A stretch of 64,000 nucleotides of DNA, taken from NCBI GenBank assembly GCA_963920525.1, contig OY986438.1, positions 124,006,920 through 124,070,919 on the forward strand, read 5' to 3'. The notes beneath the pieces are model-generated. The model was not told the DNA's origin. It was given only the letters and a program-made list of their open reading frames with translations, and ran no database searches. Shown here piece by piece: positions 33,385 to 44,257 of this stretch. A program made the position numbers and the translations under genes. The stretch is from Dichetophora obliterata (taxonomy: Eukaryota > Arthropoda > Insecta > Diptera > Sciomyzidae). Numbering within the stretch: the stretch's first letter is position 1; the number at the start of each line of letters is the position of its first letter.

Positions 33385-33960
33385 TTACTTTCAGTTATTT
33401 CGACACACTGACGCTTACGCTATCGTGGTCGTATATGTTGATATCGTTCTAGAGTAGCATTCTGAAGCTCAGCACACATTCCGCCTTCCTTAGCAATGAT
33501 GCGGTTAGTTTGTCAAGTGGTTTTCCTTTGCACTTGCTCCTCTGATCACTCGTTGTTGCTTATGGTAGTCATCGTCGTGAGCATCAGCATCATTGTACTC
33601 ATCAGCTTGTTTGGGTTGTGCTGTTGTTGGTACTGTGCCTCACTCCTGTTGTTCGTCGTCTCATATTTAATGTCGTAACTCATAAACATACTTATACACA
33701 AGCACACACAACAAACACACATATACACCGCCATTATATTCAGTAACTTTACGCCGAATACGTTGCAGTGTATCCTGTTTAACAACAACAGCGTCTACAA
33801 CAACGACAAAAACAATTCTACACTTTCATCAGCAACATGAACATGACCAAGTTTTATCCTACTCCGTTATTGCTCCTGTTGCCAATATTGTTGACTCGTT
33901 GTTGTACTTGTATTTATTGTTGTTGTTGTTGTTGTAATTGTTGTTGCTGCAGCTTAGCTT
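33385..33960. other. Host-like DNA right of the retrotransposon, TTG-rich
   Basis: The G+C-richer, CAN/TTG-rich character of 25377-26009 continues, ending in a TTGTTG microsatellite (about 33895-33952). Open frames here encode low-complexity Val/Ser/Cys strings and are not called. Confidence 0.4.
33895..33952 (+). repeat. Interrupted TTG microsatellite
   Basis: Runs of TTG (TTGTTGTTGTTGTTG core at about 33919-33935), flanked by imperfect copies. Confidence 0.8.
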
Positions 33961-34398
33961 ACGAGGTCAAATCATCGTGAATGTTGCTTGCAAAAGTCGC
34001 TGATATAAGAATTAAGTTTGCAACCTAAAAACTTTAGCATTATGTATAAATTAAACTTTAATTTAATTGAAATTAAATAACTTCATGTGAGCTCAACTTA
34101 TATCTAATCCTGGTGGGAGAAACTAATTTGTGAGTTTTATTTTAATAATATGGAATGAGATAATATTTCTAAATTAAATGCTATGGCTTTTTATTTTCTC
34201 ATAGCACACATGAGAAAATAAAATATATTCGGTAAAAACACAGCAGCGGATTTGTCAGTGACTTGCCAAATAACAATTGAACTTCGAGCAAGCCATATAG
34301 AAGAAAACACAGTATCATGCGGTTTTAAATTGTATAAAGTTTAAGAATTTATTTTGTTTGTTATAGAAGATAAGCATTAAAAGCTTCAGCATATTGTT

Positions 34399-36834
34399 TT
34401 AAGGTATAATATAGGTGTAATATCTAGCTAGTCCATAATCTCTTGATTGAGCAATACCAAAATAAATACAGGTAAGCAGTTTTGTGGAACAGAATTTCTT
34501 TAAATGGTACAGTTGCCTTGTTGCTGACAATAAATACATTTTTAAAGCAGCTGAAAGATCAATCCAATTCATTTTCCAGTCCAATACTAAGCCTAGATAC
34601 TTGAAAGTTTTAACACAATCAATATTAATACAGGATTTCGAACAGGTGGCTGACTCATCATAAGTTTTCATTTTAGTACGAAAGCAACAAGTTTCATTGC
34701 AGGGAAAATACTTTTCACAATTTGCACCATGAAAAGTGAAATCACCTAATTGAGTATCTTTACCAGAGACGTTAAAAAAACATTATTTTGGTCTTATCAC
34801 TTAGAACCAACTTGTGTATAGTAAACCATTGTCTTAAAATTTCCAAGTCTTGGTTTATTTCTACCACAGCCTCAAAAACTGAATCACAAGAAAAGGTAGA
34901 AGCCATATCATCGCCAAACGCTATAGTTTTACCTATAAACTTATTGGTAAACAATGAATTTATTTATAATAAAAATAAAATTGGTCCCAAAACAGAACCT
35001 TGTGGAACTACAATAAGGATTTTGTTAGATGAACTGTAATAGTTATCAAGTTTTACCCTTTGAAGCCTATTATAATAGGCTAAATACGAAGAAAACCACT
35101 GGTGAATAGTACCACGAAATCCACAATTATACATTTTCCACGGTATCAAATGCTTTTGTTATATCAATGAACAGGGCAGCAGTAATTTTTTTATTATTAA
35201 GGCTTCCATATATATTATCACAAAACTGAAGCAAAGCATCTTCAGTTGAAAGTACTGGTCTGAATCCAAATTGACTATTATTGAACAATTTATGTTTATT
35301 TAAACATATAGCCTTTTATAGCTTTTTCAAAAATTTTTGAAAAGATACCCAAATCAATACTTTTGTTAAAAAGATAACACAGAATGTCCACAATATTGAA
35401 AACTTTTTCTTAATAAAGATACTTTAAAAACTATTTACAGTGCTTGAGTTGGATAGCTTTCTTTTTCAAGACAATTACAGAAAGAGGAGTTTAACCCATT
35501 ATTTGAAACAACTTCATTTCCAATATTTGCAAAATAATTATTAAAAATATCAGCCTTCATGCTTGGTTCAGAATAGATCGTGTCTCCTTCTTCCAGATCG
35601 CTTACTCTAACGTTTGCGGTAGTCCTATTTACGATATTATTTACTAGATTCCATTATTTTTTAGCATTGCCTTTAACTTTGATAAATTCGTTTTCATAGT
35701 ATGCATTTTTACAAGTTAAAGTTTCCATAGATATTTGCTTGAAATATCTTTATATTTAAGTTTAAGAGTAATATTATTAGGAAATTGCTTGCATTTTTTA
35801 AACAACTGGTTTTTCTTTTTTACCTTATAAAGAAGTTTGTTCGTCATCCATGGTTTTAGTTTTTTGTTATAGGAAGCTATTGGCCTGAACTGCTTATTGG
35901 AAAGATCAACATAATGCATCAAGGTACTTATAAAATTATTTTAAGCCCTTGATGGATCAGTTTGATCGTAAACACGTTCCCAAGTTTCAAAAAGTAGAAA
36001 TCTATTTAAGACGTCAAAGTCAGTTATTGTTCTTGAGGGGCTTAAAGGAGCATAGGTTTTTTGACAATTAACGTTCTCAAAACAGAGGCAAGTCAGGCAG
36101 TGATCCGATATATTTAGATCACAAACTGAACTACTAATTGCTACATTACTCGATTTGCTTAGACGTAAAAAAATATGGTCAATACATGTAGCGGAATAGT
36201 CCGATATTCTAGTTGGCTCATTAATGCAAGATTCTAAGCCGAAGGAAGAAAGTAACGATTTATAACTATCCACTTGCAATGGCTCTTGCAAAATATTAAC
36301 ATTCATATCACCAAGAACTATCATATTATCGCTATTATCACTCGCCAATAAGTTATTTAATTCGTTTAAAAATATTTCGTAAGAAACAGTGTCATGAAAT
36401 CTGTACATGCAAATTAAAAATGTATATTTGCTTGTCTATAGAGCATTTAACTTTGATAACATCAGAGCTACTCAAGTTTAAATTAGCAACATCACAATTT
36501 ATATTATTTGAAACAAAAAAAGCTACACCACCAGATGCGTACTGATTATTGCAATTTACGTAAAATTTGTAGCCAGGAATATCAAAAAGTATCTTCTCAT
36601 AGTCATATATCCATATTTTGGTAAAGAAAATAAGAACTGGCTTTGTATTGAAAGACTCAAGATGAAGCAGAAAGGTGTCAAAATTTTTCCGTAAACTTCT
36701 AATATTTTGAGCAACTAAATAAAAACCGTTTAAATAATTTGGGTTTGAAAAGACAGTATAAAAATTTACTTTTTACACTTTTCGAAAGAAAGATCAAGCA
36801 AATTATAGTGAGAATCAACAGCATCTGACATCAT
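34399..36834 (-). pseudogene. Jockey/CR1-like LINE ORF2, degraded
   Basis: Minus-strand pieces in several frames give an ordered ORF2. A start-like MMSDAVDSHYNLL is at 36834. The endonuclease has NIRSLRKNFDTFLLHLESF, LGDMNVNIL, CINEPTRI, CIDHIF and ISDHC (36720-35941). Next is a linker (35922-35716). The reverse transcriptase has QFGFRPVLSTEDALL and ALFIDITKAFDTV (about 35275-35160), then PQGSVLGPILFLL (to 34964). The catalytic box reads FGDD instead of (F/Y)ADD (about 34915), and KTFKYLGLVLD follows (34600). The frame is broken at several points. It stops at 34399 without the LINE 3' end, which is unusual because LINE copies normally lose their 5' end. Confidence 0.85.
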
Positions 36835-37259
36835 GAGTTATAAGTTGTAAAACAAAATCTTAAGTGACTCTATCAAGATTCTCGAACGAACTCACAACAA
36901 TTAGGCTATCAACTTTCTTTACTTTCTGAACACTGAAAGATCTTACAACAATTTTATTTAAGTAAGGCAAAAGTATACGTTACACTTGCCATCTCGCGTT
37001 CGTAAGCGTCTTAGACATCCATCAAACAACATTTTCTGGCACTTGATAGATTTTCGTCAATACCGTCACTTCGCTTGGTTTTACAAGGAATAAGAGCACA
37101 TAAAGAAAGTGCAAGTGTTTTTGTTTGGAATTAGCACAAAGATCTTTTGTGATTTCAAGACGAAAGTGCAGAAGATTTAAAATCTTGATTTTTGGAAGTT
37201 TGTTGAGTTGTCAATCGTTTCTATACTCTAGAAAATATAAGGCTTATTTAGGGTTAACG
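36835..37259. other. No feature recognised between LINE and piggyBac remnants
   Basis: It may include the LINE's ORF1/ORF2 junction or its 5' end, but I see no domain. TTTAGGGTTAACGG at about 37247-37260 resembles a piggyBac end at TTAA but has no partner. Confidence 0.4.
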
Positions 37260-38354
37260 GCTAAGTTTTCATCCAAGTCTTAAAGCATTCCATCAACTTG
37301 TCGCATGTATCAACACCTCCCATATTTTGGTTATATTCAGCGACAATAGCTGGGCATGCAACGCTGATGTATGCTCTACTCTCTTTGTTTCCACTTAGTG
37401 ACAGTGGTACAAGAACCTCTGCCAAGTTTGATGCCAACAGCACACCTTTGATGTCCTTTCATTTCACTGGTTTAATCTTATCGTCAGAGCAAACTTTTTG
37501 ATCGATTTCTCTAAGAGCCATTGACTTGTCTGACTCTTAATTTAAAATTTTTATTCGATTCAGCTGAATAGTTTCTGTCGCATAAATGTTCATATCTCGC
37601 AAACGCTCAAGCAATGTTATGGTTGTAAGGTACAGATAAAAAAAAAGTAAAAAGAATAACTTGGTATAGTTTCACACAAGCGTAATAAAACACGGCGACC
37701 TAATCCCAAATATCAATCTGCCAATAAAGTCATCTCGTTTCGATAAACCTTATAATCAAATATAACTCCAGATGTTAATGTAAAAACAAAATTTTTGAGA
37801 CCGACTGGACAAGGTTTATTGTTCACATACTGCTGAAGGAACCTTGCACATTTAGCCACATTTGTTCATCCACCGAAAACGATTTGAATTTCCTTAAAAT
37901 GTCAAGACTACGGTGTCTAACAGCGTCGATAAAAGGCTTTTCCACTTGTTTGTTTCAGTGGGCACAATGGATTTGGCACCTTAATGAAGGCATTTTTTAA
38001 CAAAAATAACTTTTTTACGTGACATTGTACTTTGTTCTATTTCATGACCAAATAAACTGCACCAGTACATACAGTAATTCTTGGCAAAGAAATACAGTTA
38101 AAGTTCAAATGTATTCCGTAAAACCTACGTAATTCTGATGAATCAGTATTAATGTGGAAGACATTTTTCGAAATGTCGAACGTTTTAGAAAATTTGTATG
38201 CTGATTCGAAATGATTTTCATCACCTCTCAAAATATTGAATGTATTGTTAAGATCTGTTGTTATCATGTCGTACTTAGTGAATTTAAAAGACTCTGTCAT
38301 ACATGTCGACACTCTTCCTAAATAAATAAATAAACAAATAAATAAATAAAACAA
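37260..38354 (-). pseudogene. piggyBac-like transposase, multiple frameshifts
   Basis: Read on the minus strand through several frames, the order matches piggyBac (DDE_Tnp_1_7) transposases. YGIHLNFNCISLPRI is near 38115-38070 and an MSRKKV-like block near 38025. SFSVDEQMW (about 37890) is the segment around the first catalytic Asp. NNKPCPVGLKNFVFTL and a FDYKVYRNE-type block follow (37840-37735). GVLLASNLAEVLVPL is near 37445-37400 and CPAIVAEYNQNMGGVDTCDK near 37345-37290, the invariant MGGVD block. It ends at 37260 without a zinc-finger tail. No intact frame exceeds about 105 codons, so it is dead. Confidence 0.75.
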
Positions 38355-39835
38355 TTAGGTAAAATATACTGTCCAATGCAGATGCAAACTAAGACTTTGA
38401 TATAACGATCCATTTTTTTTTAAATTGTAATAATTCCTGTATTCACATTTTAATATTATGAAAAGGTGTTTTCAATGCCATTAAATACTTGGCAATTACC
38501 TGAAGCTAAATGTATTTGGGAAACAATTTTGGGCTTTAGCTTCAGAAAACTTATCGATTTTTTCAGTTTCAACTTAATTGATTTTATTTTTAGATTTTAT
38601 TTTGCCTTGAGTATAATGTTCTACATACGTTCTAAAAACTAACAAAATTAAATTTAATAAATTCATGGCCCATAAAAAAATATGAGTGGAAAAGTTTTTC
38701 AAATCATATTTTGACCTCTTACTCATGCTCTGCTTTGAGCAGTAATAAGAACCTGCATGATTAAAAAAATTTCTAACCAAAAATTAACTCAAATATTATT
38801 AGTAGTTTTCAAACTTTTATATCCTTTTTAAAGTGTGCCGTTAAAACGACAAAACAAATTTGCATATATGCAAAGATCTAAAGCGTGAAAGCTATAACTT
38901 TCAGATTCCATCATAAATGATGTTACCTAGTTACAGCGCTGTGGAGCTAGATAAATTTCTCTAATATTGACACTTTTTATTAGCAGTCATGTTTTTGGCA
39001 GATTTAAATACTTTTTAACCAACACTTTGAACCTTGGCATTAACTTTATCTGCACAGTATTTAACATAATTGTGTCCCTTTTATTTTATGACTCTATCTA
39101 GTTACAACAAGTCTTTAACGAACGCAGGGAAAGCATACATATTGCGCTTTACGCTCTCAATGCTGAATGCGGTGGCTATCTTATGTTTTGTTTTTAGAAA
39201 TGACGTCCTCTTATCTACCTATACATACATTATATGTATTTTATAGCAAAAGTTATTTCATTTGTTGGCCAAGCGAAGAGTCATTACAAGTGAGGGACTC
39301 CTACGGTAGGAAAACCTTAACATCCTTTGTATTACACACACACACACACACACATACACAAATACACTGGACGGTCAATGTACCGTGTTTTATAGCAAAA
39401 TATGACATTGTTGTAGAGGTTTTTGTTTTTTGTTTTTGGCCATAATTTTCGTTGTCCTGCTGCCGCCTTTAAAATGCCTTTTTGGCAGGTGCGACAAGCA
39501 GCGTACAAGTTTTGGGCGTAAAGATGGATTCACCTACAAGTCATGCAACAACAAAAACAACAACAAGAATAAAAATTTATAGCAACCATACTACTTGCGT
39601 TGCCAACTGCAAACAATTTTATTACCAATGCTAAAAACTAGGCACAACGATAAAATGCTGCATAAAAGCAACTGTTGCACAGTGCATCGAATGAAGTCGA
39701 AAATGAATCAAAATAACAAAATTATATCATCATAAAAAAACCCATATAAAATAAAAATGTCACAAAAAATATGTCCATTCTGAATAATTAATCAGTCATT
39801 TTATATAAAGCATCAAATTGCGTCGTCACACTATT
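38355..39835. other. No gene recognised; CA microsatellite
   Basis: A+T-rich sequence with one CA microsatellite (39337-39366). No transposon termini or domains are seen. Confidence 0.45.
39337..39366. repeat. CA dinucleotide microsatellite
   Basis: About nine CA units, then interrupted TACACAAATACAC. Confidence 0.9.
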
Positions 39836-39839
39836 TTAA

Positions 39840-40080
39840 CCTTTAACTATGGACGTGGGGTCTCAGAGGCCTCTACATATTCGCGATATCCGAGAATCAC
39901 ATGGCTTTCCCCTTCCTATTTGGATTAGTAGTACAGAATACAGTACTTCTAGTTGCTAAATGATCGTGAAGAGACAAGGTTGAGCGGTCAATAGATTGGT
40001 AAGTAAATAATAAATAAATAATATTAATCAATATCATAAATAATTATAAATAGACAAAACTTCACGTCCCTATTTAAAAG
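39840..40080. mobile_element. piggyBac-type MITE, 241 bp, TTAA-flanked
   Basis: TTAA flanks both ends (39836-39839 and 40081-40084). Terminal repeats are CCTTTAACTATGGACGTG(GGGT) and, inverted, CTTTTAAATAGGGACGTG(AAGT), matching at 17 of 22 positions. TTAA targeting and a CCTTT start identify the piggyBac superfamily. No coding sequence; two piggyBac-like transposase remains lie elsewhere in the window (37260, 54005), but their ends are not known to match. Confidence 0.8.
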
Positions 40081-40623
40081 TTAATTTTTGTTCTAACTTG
40101 GTCGGAATATTCATTGAGATTTTAAAGTAGGTAAATTACAGTAAGATAATTTTTCGGATGAGCCAGTAACCGAGTACACGAAGCAAATCATTTCAAATGT
40201 AGTTATTTTATTCTTATTGTTTCTCAATCAAAATCTATTACATTTTCGTCATAAAAAAGAAAAGTTTTTCTTTATTTATAAATGACATTTTTTCAACTTG
40301 TTGATATTTGGCTATGCATGCATATGCCGATGATGTTCAATAACATATTTCTTGTAGAACCGGCCTCTTGAAAGACTTAACTTATCAAATTAATATAAAA
40401 TTAATATATCCACCATATTATCCAGTGGACCTTAGGAAATGGTTTACAGCTGAATGCACTTAAATCTTACGTCCTACCGGTTTCTGCTTCTAAAAATGTT
40501 TTGAAAACATTTCAGAATTGTGTATAGGTGATTTCAAATTTGAACTTAAACTTAGAACTAATTGGACTTATCCATGGGGGGTTTTTAATAATTTTTGTTT
40601 TTAAATTAAAAATTAATGCCTAC

Positions 40624-41448
40624 AGGTATTTTTTTAAGGAAAGTTCCATTTGCACCTTTTTAAAAATTAACGTTTTCATATTTTATAACAATTGCTAAAA
40701 TATTTCGGCTGTTACGATAACCGCCAGTAAGCTGAGCCATTATGCAAAAATCTCAAAAATTTATAATTTCGTAAATATATTAGCTGGTGTAATAGAATAA
40801 ACTGAAAGAAGTTGAAGGCCGGGAAACAGTCTTCCAATCTTCATCAAAAAATTCTAAAGTTTTGCAACAGGATTAAAGTTAATGTTGTTTGTCGTGAATT
40901 TTTTTTAATTTTTTCAAAATTATTTTCACTAAAATTCAAAATACTTCATGATTTCTTGTGCGATCCTCAGTTTCACAAAATCGTTGAAAAGTTTTTGTGT
41001 GCTTCCATTGGTTCCTGGTCTAAAAATTTATACATGTTAACGCTAAATTTTTAACTAAAAAATAAACACTTTCTACAAAAATATTGTTAGAAATTAATAA
41101 TAAAAATAAAAGTAATGAAGTTATTTGAATCTTAAAAGTTTTTGTAAGAAAATAAAATAAAAAAATTTAAAAAAATATGCACAGCTTTATCTTTTATCAG
41201 ATTGCAAAAATCTAAAATTTTGTTGGTGTAGATTGGAAGAACTTTTTCCGGCCTATAACTTCCGAAAGTTTATATTTTTACCAATATTACACCAGCCATT
41301 AAATATACGAAAAACATGATTTCTGGAGGTATTTGAAAAATGGTGTAGCTCACTGGCGCAAAAGCCAAAATATTTTGGGAATCCTTATAAAATAGACAAA
41401 GGTTAATTTTACAGGAGGTACAAATGGAACGTTTTTTTCAAGACACCT
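40624..41448. mobile_element. Element with about 225-bp terminal inverted repeats
   Basis: Left arm 40624-40850 and right arm 41226-41448 are complementary through most of their length. Blocks include AGGT...GTTCCATTTG(C/T)ACCT, AAATATTT(C/T)GGCT, GCTGGTGTAATA and AGGCCGG(G/A)AA...CTTCCAATCT. TA lies just outside both ends (40621-40622, 41449-41450), as for Tc1/mariner insertion; long repeats of this size are known in Tc1-like elements such as S. The centre (40851-41225) has no transposase; an 80-codon frame there has no domain. Confidence 0.7.
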
Positions 41449-42390
41449 TAATGTATATACATTTTAAGTAACATTTTCATATGTATTAATAAATATTTTT
41501 AGTTATCTTTGCATACGTCCTGCTCCGTTACTGTGCAATTCCTGTGTATGCTAAGCGATTCCCATCCGTTCAAATGGTTCTCGCACATTGAATTATGGAT
41601 GTATGTTTTAAGATATTTCAGAGATGAGAACTATATTTTATTTCTATCTATTAAATAAAATTTTACGTTTGCACAAACTACATAAATCTTAAAATTTAAA
41701 AATTCACAAAATTACTTCATCTATTGACTTAAAAATTTTCCTCGGGTCAGAATTCTAAAAAATAAAAAATGGAAGATAAACTTTATAATACGAAAATGTT
41801 ATTTTATAAACATTTTTTGTTGTGCCAAAAATTACGAAGAGGCTGTGAAGCAATGCCGCGATAAGCAGAGCTAAAGAAAACGCATAATTTATAATAAAAT
41901 CCATTCGCATATTTGAAGTAAGCCAACCAACTCCAGCGAAAAAACCATGGATGGTGAAATTTAAATTTTCAAGAACCGCTCGAGGTAAGATTAAAATTAG
42001 TTGGTGGCTGAAGTATACATTAAAATCTTTCGAATTGGAAAGGTTTTTCAGTGCATATATATGCGATTCATTTTGGCTTTACTCCCAACAAGCAAGAAAA
42101 ATATTTTTCTCCAAGCTTGGAAAAAAAGTCTTCAACCTCCATTTGATCATTTCTCCAAGTCAACTCCAACATCTTAGAGTTGAGCTGGAAATTGGCTTGA
42201 GATGCATAAGTTTTCAAAAAAGCAATACTGTTGAAGTGTCAACAAAATAATTTGCTTTTGTACCTGGCAACACTAGGTTGTTTTAGTTATTGTGTTTCTT
42301 GTTGGAATTTGTAGATTAGTGAATCTGTGGATTGCAGCAAAATAATAAAAGTAGAGTTAATAAAGTAAGTAGAAACTGCAACAAATTAGG
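41449..42390. other. No gene recognised
   Basis: A 99-codon plus-strand frame (41951-42250) has no known domain. Its 3' half is rich in CTCCAAG/CTTGGAG-like words resembling 43013-43166, so it may be repeat-derived. Confidence 0.35.
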
Positions 42391-42570
42391 CATAAGTGCA
42401 GTTTACAGCCCACGAGTAAATAATTTTTTCTTAATTTTATTAAACGTATTTTGCACTCCTTAGTAAAAAAGTGTAAAAATAAAAAGCATAAGTGCAGCTT
42501 ATGGCCCACGCGTAAATAATTTTTCTCATTTTTATTAAACGTATTTTGGACTTCTTAGTCTAAAATTGCA
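42391..42570. repeat. Two-copy tandem repeat, 98-bp period
   Basis: CATAAGTGCAG(T/C)TTA then GCCCACG(A/C)GTAAATAATTTTT and TATTAAACGTATTTTG occur at 42391 and 42489. The copies are roughly 85 percent alike by eye. Confidence 0.8.
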
Positions 42571-43012
42571 GAAACAAAGTATCGGCCTCGAATGTCTAAG
42601 GAGATAAAATTCACGAAATTTTCAAAATTCAGTGCAAAATATTAAATTTGTGGAATAAAGCCAAAAAAAAGCAATGACTTCATTCAGCGGAAGGAAGGAG
42701 TGGAACTGGAATACATTTATTTATTTATTTATAATATTTTTAAAATAAGCGAAAAAATCAAATAAAATATTTCCATAAATTTATAAAAATGTGTAAACAG
42801 TCTTCTTTAAAAGAAAGTAATTAATGCATGCAACCAAAACGTTTCCATTTAGTATTTGAATAATAATATAACTTCTTTTAAATAATTTTATGAAAATGTG
42901 TAATATTAGGCTTAAAACTATTTTCATTGATTGAAATAAAAAATTAATTGGCGAAGCCATCTCTTAAAAAACTATTTCTGTTTTCATTTTGGGTTAGAGA
43001 TCGGTTTGAGAA

Positions 43013-43166
43013 AGACCTTGGAGATCCAGCCGTATCTCAACTTGAGATCGAAGGTCCACTTCCCTGGAGAATGGCTTGGATCTCAAGCGGAGGTCAAGTT
43101 GATATCCAACACTGGAGATTGGAGAAATGAACTGGAGCTCCACTTGAAGTCAAGCCGATCTCCAAG
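43013..43166. repeat. GGAGATC-rich inverted repeat
   Basis: CTTGGAGATCCAGCC near 43017 is matched by the complement of AGTCAAGCCGATCTCCAAG near 43149-43166. Between them GGAGA and CTTGAG words recur (TTGGATCTCAAG, CTGGAGATTGGAGAA). G+C content is locally higher. No domain in the overlapping 60-codon frames. Confidence 0.5.
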
Positions 43167-44021
43167 ATAAATGTTTATTGGGCTGTTATCATCACTACCA
43201 TCATCTACAACTTCCAAATTCGAGGGTAGTGATGACAATTTTAAATGTATCATGTTTGATTCCATAAATAACGATACACTGGTATTCACTATAGTTGTTT
43301 ACACGATTCGACTCATAACAAAGACTTTTACACGTAAACGCAACTTCAGTACATGGCTTGTTAAATTTTTTAGAACATATTAAAGTGATTCAATGAAATA
43401 ATTCAATGCATTAGTTTTTTATTAAAATATCGAACCTCTTTGGGGGTTTGAACACCGAAATCCTCTTGTCTACAACCCTAAACTTATGTTTTAAGTTTTG
43501 GAATGCATTCAAACTCTAAACTAACAAAAAATATATTATTGTCTAATAAACCTAAGAATGTCTGATGACTTCATACCCTTAGAAACCAGGCGTAAATTTG
43601 TGATATAGTTATTACAACATATTCCAAACTTGTTTTCTACAAATAACATTACGCTGTGAACATAAAATACATGTAGTATATAATCAAACAACGGGATATG
43701 TATATGGGCAATTCCGCTAAAAGTGCCCATCTACATGTCTTCACAGTTTCGAGTGATAAAAAAACCATATTTGTTTTTTAAAATACTCCAGCTTTCTTAA
43801 AAAGTTTTTTTCTTGTAGTTTATGTAGTAACAGGTCATTGAAAAATTAATTTTTCCGGTGAAAATGCCAAAAATAGGCCCAAAATGTCATTCCTGTAACC
43901 TATCTTAGATCAAAATTACAACAATTGAAAGAGTGTAGCTTCCGCAATATTTGCTTATACACGGTTAGAAATCTTGCACTAAAATTTAAATTTTCATGTA
44001 CTACACATAACCCCACCACAG

Positions 44022-44150
44022 ATTTGGTTTTAAGTCTAGTATTTGCAAATTGCTAAAATATGGTTTTAATACAGCTTTGGTTTCAATTCTAGTATTCGCA
44101 AAATGCTAAAATATGGTTTTACTACAGCTTTGGTTTTAAATTTAGAACAG
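44022..44150. repeat. Two-copy 63-bp tandem repeat
   Basis: TTTGGTTT(T/C)AA then TCTAGTATT(T/C)GCAAA and TGCTAAAATATGGTTTTA occur at 44028 and 44091, with a partial third start at 44134. Confidence 0.75.
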
Positions 44151-44184
44151 TCTTGGATTAAAATATTCCAAAAAAAAGATAGCA

Positions 44185-44257
44185 AACACCGTGAGACTTG
44201 AACCCACGACATCCAGTTTGTAAGTTCTCTAGTCTAACCACTGGGCTATAGCGATAT
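44185..44257 (-). repeat. tRNA-like SINE head, minus strand
   Basis: On the minus strand box A TATAGCCCAGTGGTTAGA and box B GGTTCAAGTCT are correctly spaced, with a CTTACAA anticodon-loop-like heptamer between. The anticodon stem pairs poorly, so I call a SINE or pseudo-tRNA and not a tRNA gene. It differs from the other three tRNA-like heads in the window. Confidence 0.5.

Noticed and set aside
37247..37260. AGGGTTAAC as a piggyBac terminus
   Set aside because: No matching end at TTAA was found, and the short match is expected by chance in A+T-rich DNA.
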